A stretch of 13,836 nt of DNA, from contig JAPOLW010000042.1 of NCBI GenBank assembly GCA_029976905.1, forward strand, positions 1-13,836, written 5' to 3'. This stretch comes from a bacterium. Its GTDB lineage: Bacteria > Desulfobacterota > Binatia > UBA12015. How positions within the stretch are numbered: the first letter of the stretch is position 1; each line of letters begins with the position of its first letter. The position numbers and the translations under genes were made by a program. Shown here piece by piece: positions 11,763 to 13,836 of this stretch. The notes beneath the pieces were generated by a model. That model was not told where the DNA came from. It saw nothing but the letters and a program-made list of their open reading frames with translations, and did not search any database.

Positions 11763-12854
11763 ATGGAGATCGGCGTACTCGGAATCTTCCAGAACTATCG
11801 GGATGAGCAGGACGACGGCAGCGTCATGCGCGGGGAGTTGGAGGTCGCCCTGCTCGCCGAGGAACTCGGCTACGACAGCTACTGGGCCGCCGAACACCAC
11901 TTCTTCAACTACTCGATGTGTCCGGACAACATCCAGTGGTTGACCTGGATCGCGGGCAAGACCGAGCGCATCAAGCTCGGTACGGCAGCGGTGATCATGC
12001 CCTGGAACGATCCCTATCGCGTTGCGGCGAAGATGGCGCTTTTCGACCGGCAATCCGACGGCCGGGCACTTCTGGGCTTTGGCCGGGGACTCTCCCGACG
12101 CGAGTACGAGAGCTTCGGGATTCCGATGGACGAGGCCCGCGAGCGTTTTGATGAAGGCACCGAGATCGTGCGGAAGGCTCTCGACACCGGTTTCATCGAG
12201 GCCGATACGAAGCACTTCAAGCAGGCGCGAGCCGAACTGCGCCCGCGTGCGACGCGCAGTTTCGACGACCGACTCTACGCCATCGGTGTCTCGCCGGAGT
12301 CGGCAGTGCGCGCGGCCGATCTGGGCGCCCGTCTGATGGTGCTCGCACAGCAACCCTGGGAGGTCTTCCGCGACGCCGCCCTGCTTCCCTACCAGCAGCG
12401 ATGGCGGGAGCGACACGGAGGCGAGGCGCCGCCTCCGGTCTGCGGCCAACTCGTCTATTGCGATCGCGACGCGCACCGCGCCGCGGAGTACGGGGAACTC
12501 TACGTCAAGAACTACTTCTCGACCGTCGTCGAGCACTACGAAATCGGAGGAAAGCACTTCGGCAAGGGGTACGAATTCTATGCGTCGGCGGCCGAGATGA
12601 TCGGCGCCATCGGGCTCGACGAGATGGCGAAGATGTACGCGGGCGTGAATACGTTTGGGACGCCTGGGCAGATCGTGGAGAAGATCGAGGAGCAGCGGCG
12701 GGTTCTCGACGCCGATATCGACGTTCTCGCGATCACGAAATACGGCGGCATGAGCGATGCGGAGGCGCAGGCCTCGATGCGGCTCTTCGCCGACGAGGTC
12801 CTGCCGGCGCTCCGCGCCTCGTCGGCCTCCCCGGCCGTCCGGAGGACGGCCTGA
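11763..12854 (+). CDS. LLM-class flavin-dependent oxidoreductase (luciferase-like)
   Basis: A 363-residue protein with the bacterial luciferase-like monooxygenase TIM barrel. The first strand is MEIGVLGIFQNY, then comes YDSYWAAEHHFF (the W-x-x-E-H-H-F block typical of the family), the strand IKLGTAAVIMPWNDPYRVA, and LLGFGRGLSRREYESFGI, which marks the flavin/phosphate-binding part. Such enzymes use reduced FMN or F420 and O2 to oxidise small organic substrates; cofactor and substrate cannot be told here. ATG 11763 has an excellent AAGGAG (11751-11756) 6 bases upstream, which rules out the in-frame start at 11718. It is followed 26 bases later by a short-chain dehydrogenase, suggesting a small catabolic or modification operon. 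Confidence 0.92.
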   Translation: MEIGVLGIFQNYRDEQDDGSVMRGELEVALLAEELGYDSYWAAEHHFFNYSMCPDNIQWLTWIAGKTERIKLGTAAVIMPWNDPYRVAAKMALFDRQSDGRALLGFGRGLSRREYESFGIPMDEARERFDEGTEIVRKALDTGFIEADTKHFKQARAELRPRATRSFDDRLYAIGVSPESAVRAADLGARLMVLAQQPWEVFRDAALLPYQQRWRERHGGEAPPPVCGQLVYCDRDAHRAAEYGELYVKNYFSTVVEHYEIGGKHFGKGYEFYASAAEMIGAIGLDEMAKMYAGVNTFGTPGQIVEKIEEQRRVLDADIDVLAITKYGGMSDAEAQASMRLFADEVLPALRASSASPAVRRTA

Positions 12855-12880
12855 GCCGGCGTTCTACGTCGCCGCGCGCC

Positions 12881-13702
12881 GTGGCGGGATCGGGGCCGGG
12901 TGGGGCGGTTCTGCGCGGGCGGGTGGCCCTGGTCACGGGAGCCAGCCGGGGAATTGGCGTCGCGATTGCGCGCCGGCTGGCGGCGGCGGGCGCCGGCGTC
13001 ATCGTGACGGCGCGCAGCGATACGCCCCATCCCCGACTTCCCGGCACCCTGGCGCAGACCCTGGCGCGGCTCGGCGGCGATGGTCCCAAGGTCGCGATCG
13101 GCGCAGACCTCACCCGGCCGGAAGACCGGGCCCGCCTCGTCGAGGAGGCCCTCGCGCGACTGGGCCGCATCGACATCCTGGTCAACAACGCAGCGCGTGC
13201 CTTCTTCGAGCCGGCCCACGCCATGGCCGACAAACGTCTTCGCCTGAGTCTCGAACTCAATCTGCTGGCGCCCCTCGATCTCATCCAACGATTGGCCCCG
13301 GGCATGCGGGCACGTGGTGGCGGTTGGGTCGTCAATCTCTCGTCGGCGACGTCGGTGCCGCCGGCGGGGCCCCCCTGGAACGAGTTCGCACGCGCCAGCG
13401 GGGTCTATGCGGCTTCCAAGGCGGCTCTGGAGCGGCTGACGGTGGGGCTGGCCGCGGAACTCTACGAGGCGCGAATTGCGGTGAATACCCTCGCGCCGGT
13501 TGCTGCCGTGCATACCGAGGGCGCGGCGCAGATGGGAGCGCTTCCGACCGATCCGGCGATGATCGAAGGGCCGGAGTGGATCGCCGAGGCTGCGCTGGCC
13601 CTGAGCTCCTGCGATCCGACCGAGCTCACCGGTCGGATCACCTACAGCCGCCCCCTGCTCGAGGAACTCGGACGCCGCCCGCGCGGCCTCGACGGAGACT
13701 GA
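12881..13702 (+). CDS. Short-chain dehydrogenase/reductase (SDR)
   Basis: A protein of about 273 residues with all classical SDR motifs: cofactor-binding T19-G-A-S-R-G-I-G26, N102-N-A-A105, the structural Asn127, catalytic Ser154/155 (NLSS), and Y176-A-A-S-K180. Arg45 after the second strand (VTARS) favours NADP(H). An 8-10 residue insertion after that strand (DTPHPRLPG) resembles SDRs that act on acyl or lipid substrates, but the substrate is unknown. The start is uncertain: GTG 12881 is the best in-frame candidate, and the frame is open upstream into the LLM gene. It probably forms an operon with the LLM oxidoreductase (26-base gap) and the partial gene downstream (5-base gap). Confidence 0.88.
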   Translation: MAGSGPGGAVLRGRVALVTGASRGIGVAIARRLAAAGAGVIVTARSDTPHPRLPGTLAQTLARLGGDGPKVAIGADLTRPEDRARLVEEALARLGRIDILVNNAARAFFEPAHAMADKRLRLSLELNLLAPLDLIQRLAPGMRARGGGWVVNLSSATSVPPAGPPWNEFARASGVYAASKAALERLTVGLAAELYEARIAVNTLAPVAAVHTEGAAQMGALPTDPAMIEGPEWIAEAALALSSCDPTELTGRITYSRPLLEELGRRPRGLDGD

Positions 13703-13707
13703 GGGCC

Positions 13708-13836
13708 GTGTACTTCAGCCTCCGCAACTACGTCGCCGTTCTCCGACGCGCGTGGCGGGAAGAGACCGCGAGCCGTCGTCGCCGGCGCACGGTCATGATT
13801 CTGCTCGCTTTCGCGCCCGCCCTCGCACTTTTCGAC
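13708..13836 (+). CDS. N-terminal part of a membrane-anchored protein (3' end outside window)
   Basis: From GTG 13708, 5 bases after the SDR stop, an open frame runs to the window edge (43 codons). It begins VYFSLRNYVAVLRRAW, then has a very basic patch (ASRRRRRTV), then a hydrophobic segment (MILLAFAPALALF) that looks like a first membrane helix with its positive side in the cytoplasm. GGAG lies at 13694-13697. Bacterial sulfotransferase-like proteins can have a similar N-terminus, but this is only a resemblance and the diagnostic nucleotide-binding motif would be outside the window. Tight spacing suggests co-transcription with the SDR gene. Confidence 0.55.
   Translation, partial: MYFSLRNYVAVLRRAWREETASRRRRRTVMILLAFAPALALFD

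Noticed and set aside
10154..11806. Plus-strand open frame (550 codons) opposite the beta-CASP gene
   Set aside because: It is a mirror of the strongly motif-supported minus-strand gene and has no recognisable domain of its own.

Overview
The window is a GC-rich, densely coding stretch from a Gram-negative-type bacterium. It encodes exported c-type cytochromes and a probable lipoprotein. The mix of universal stress proteins, c-type cytochromes, an Fe-S type APS reductase, an LLM-family oxidoreductase and a short-chain dehydrogenase suggests an environmental, deltaproteobacteria-like lineage (Myxococcota or Binatota-like). That placement is inference only: there is no rRNA or other marker gene here.

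Left part (1-3062). The C-terminal end of a universal stress protein (Usp) enters from the left on the + strand. It converges on a minus-strand series which, in transcription order, is: a YjdF/DUF2238 membrane protein, a Usp whose C-terminal half is missing, a small monoheme cytochrome c, a complete Usp, and an exported HExxH protein. The last two overlap by 4 bases. The theme is stress response plus electron transfer.

Centre (3063-9237). After a 368-base divergent gap with competing stem-loops come plus-strand genes: an MgtE magnesium transporter, a PP2C-type phosphatase, an APS/PAPS reductase with Fe-S cysteines (CysH), a two-helix potassium channel with an RCK domain, a receiver-like protein with Glu in place of the phospho-accepting Asp, and a triheme cytochrome c. 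Several gaps hold GC-rich hairpins. Three gaps share GATTC/GAATC palindrome clusters.

Right part (9238-13836). A minus-strand pair encodes a beta-CASP metallo-beta-lactamase RNase-like protein and, 4 bases downstream, a LOG-family nucleotide phosphoribohydrolase. Diverging from it is a plus-strand run: LLM flavin-dependent oxidoreductase, short-chain dehydrogenase, and the start of a membrane-anchored protein cut by the window edge.

I found no tRNA, rRNA, CRISPR array, transposase or integrase. No clear new multi-gene system stands out. The best leads are the Asp-to-Glu receiver, the truncated but well-initiated Usp overlapping a cytochrome gene, the HExxH protein coupled to a Usp, the beta-CASP/LOG pair, and the structured leader before mgtE.
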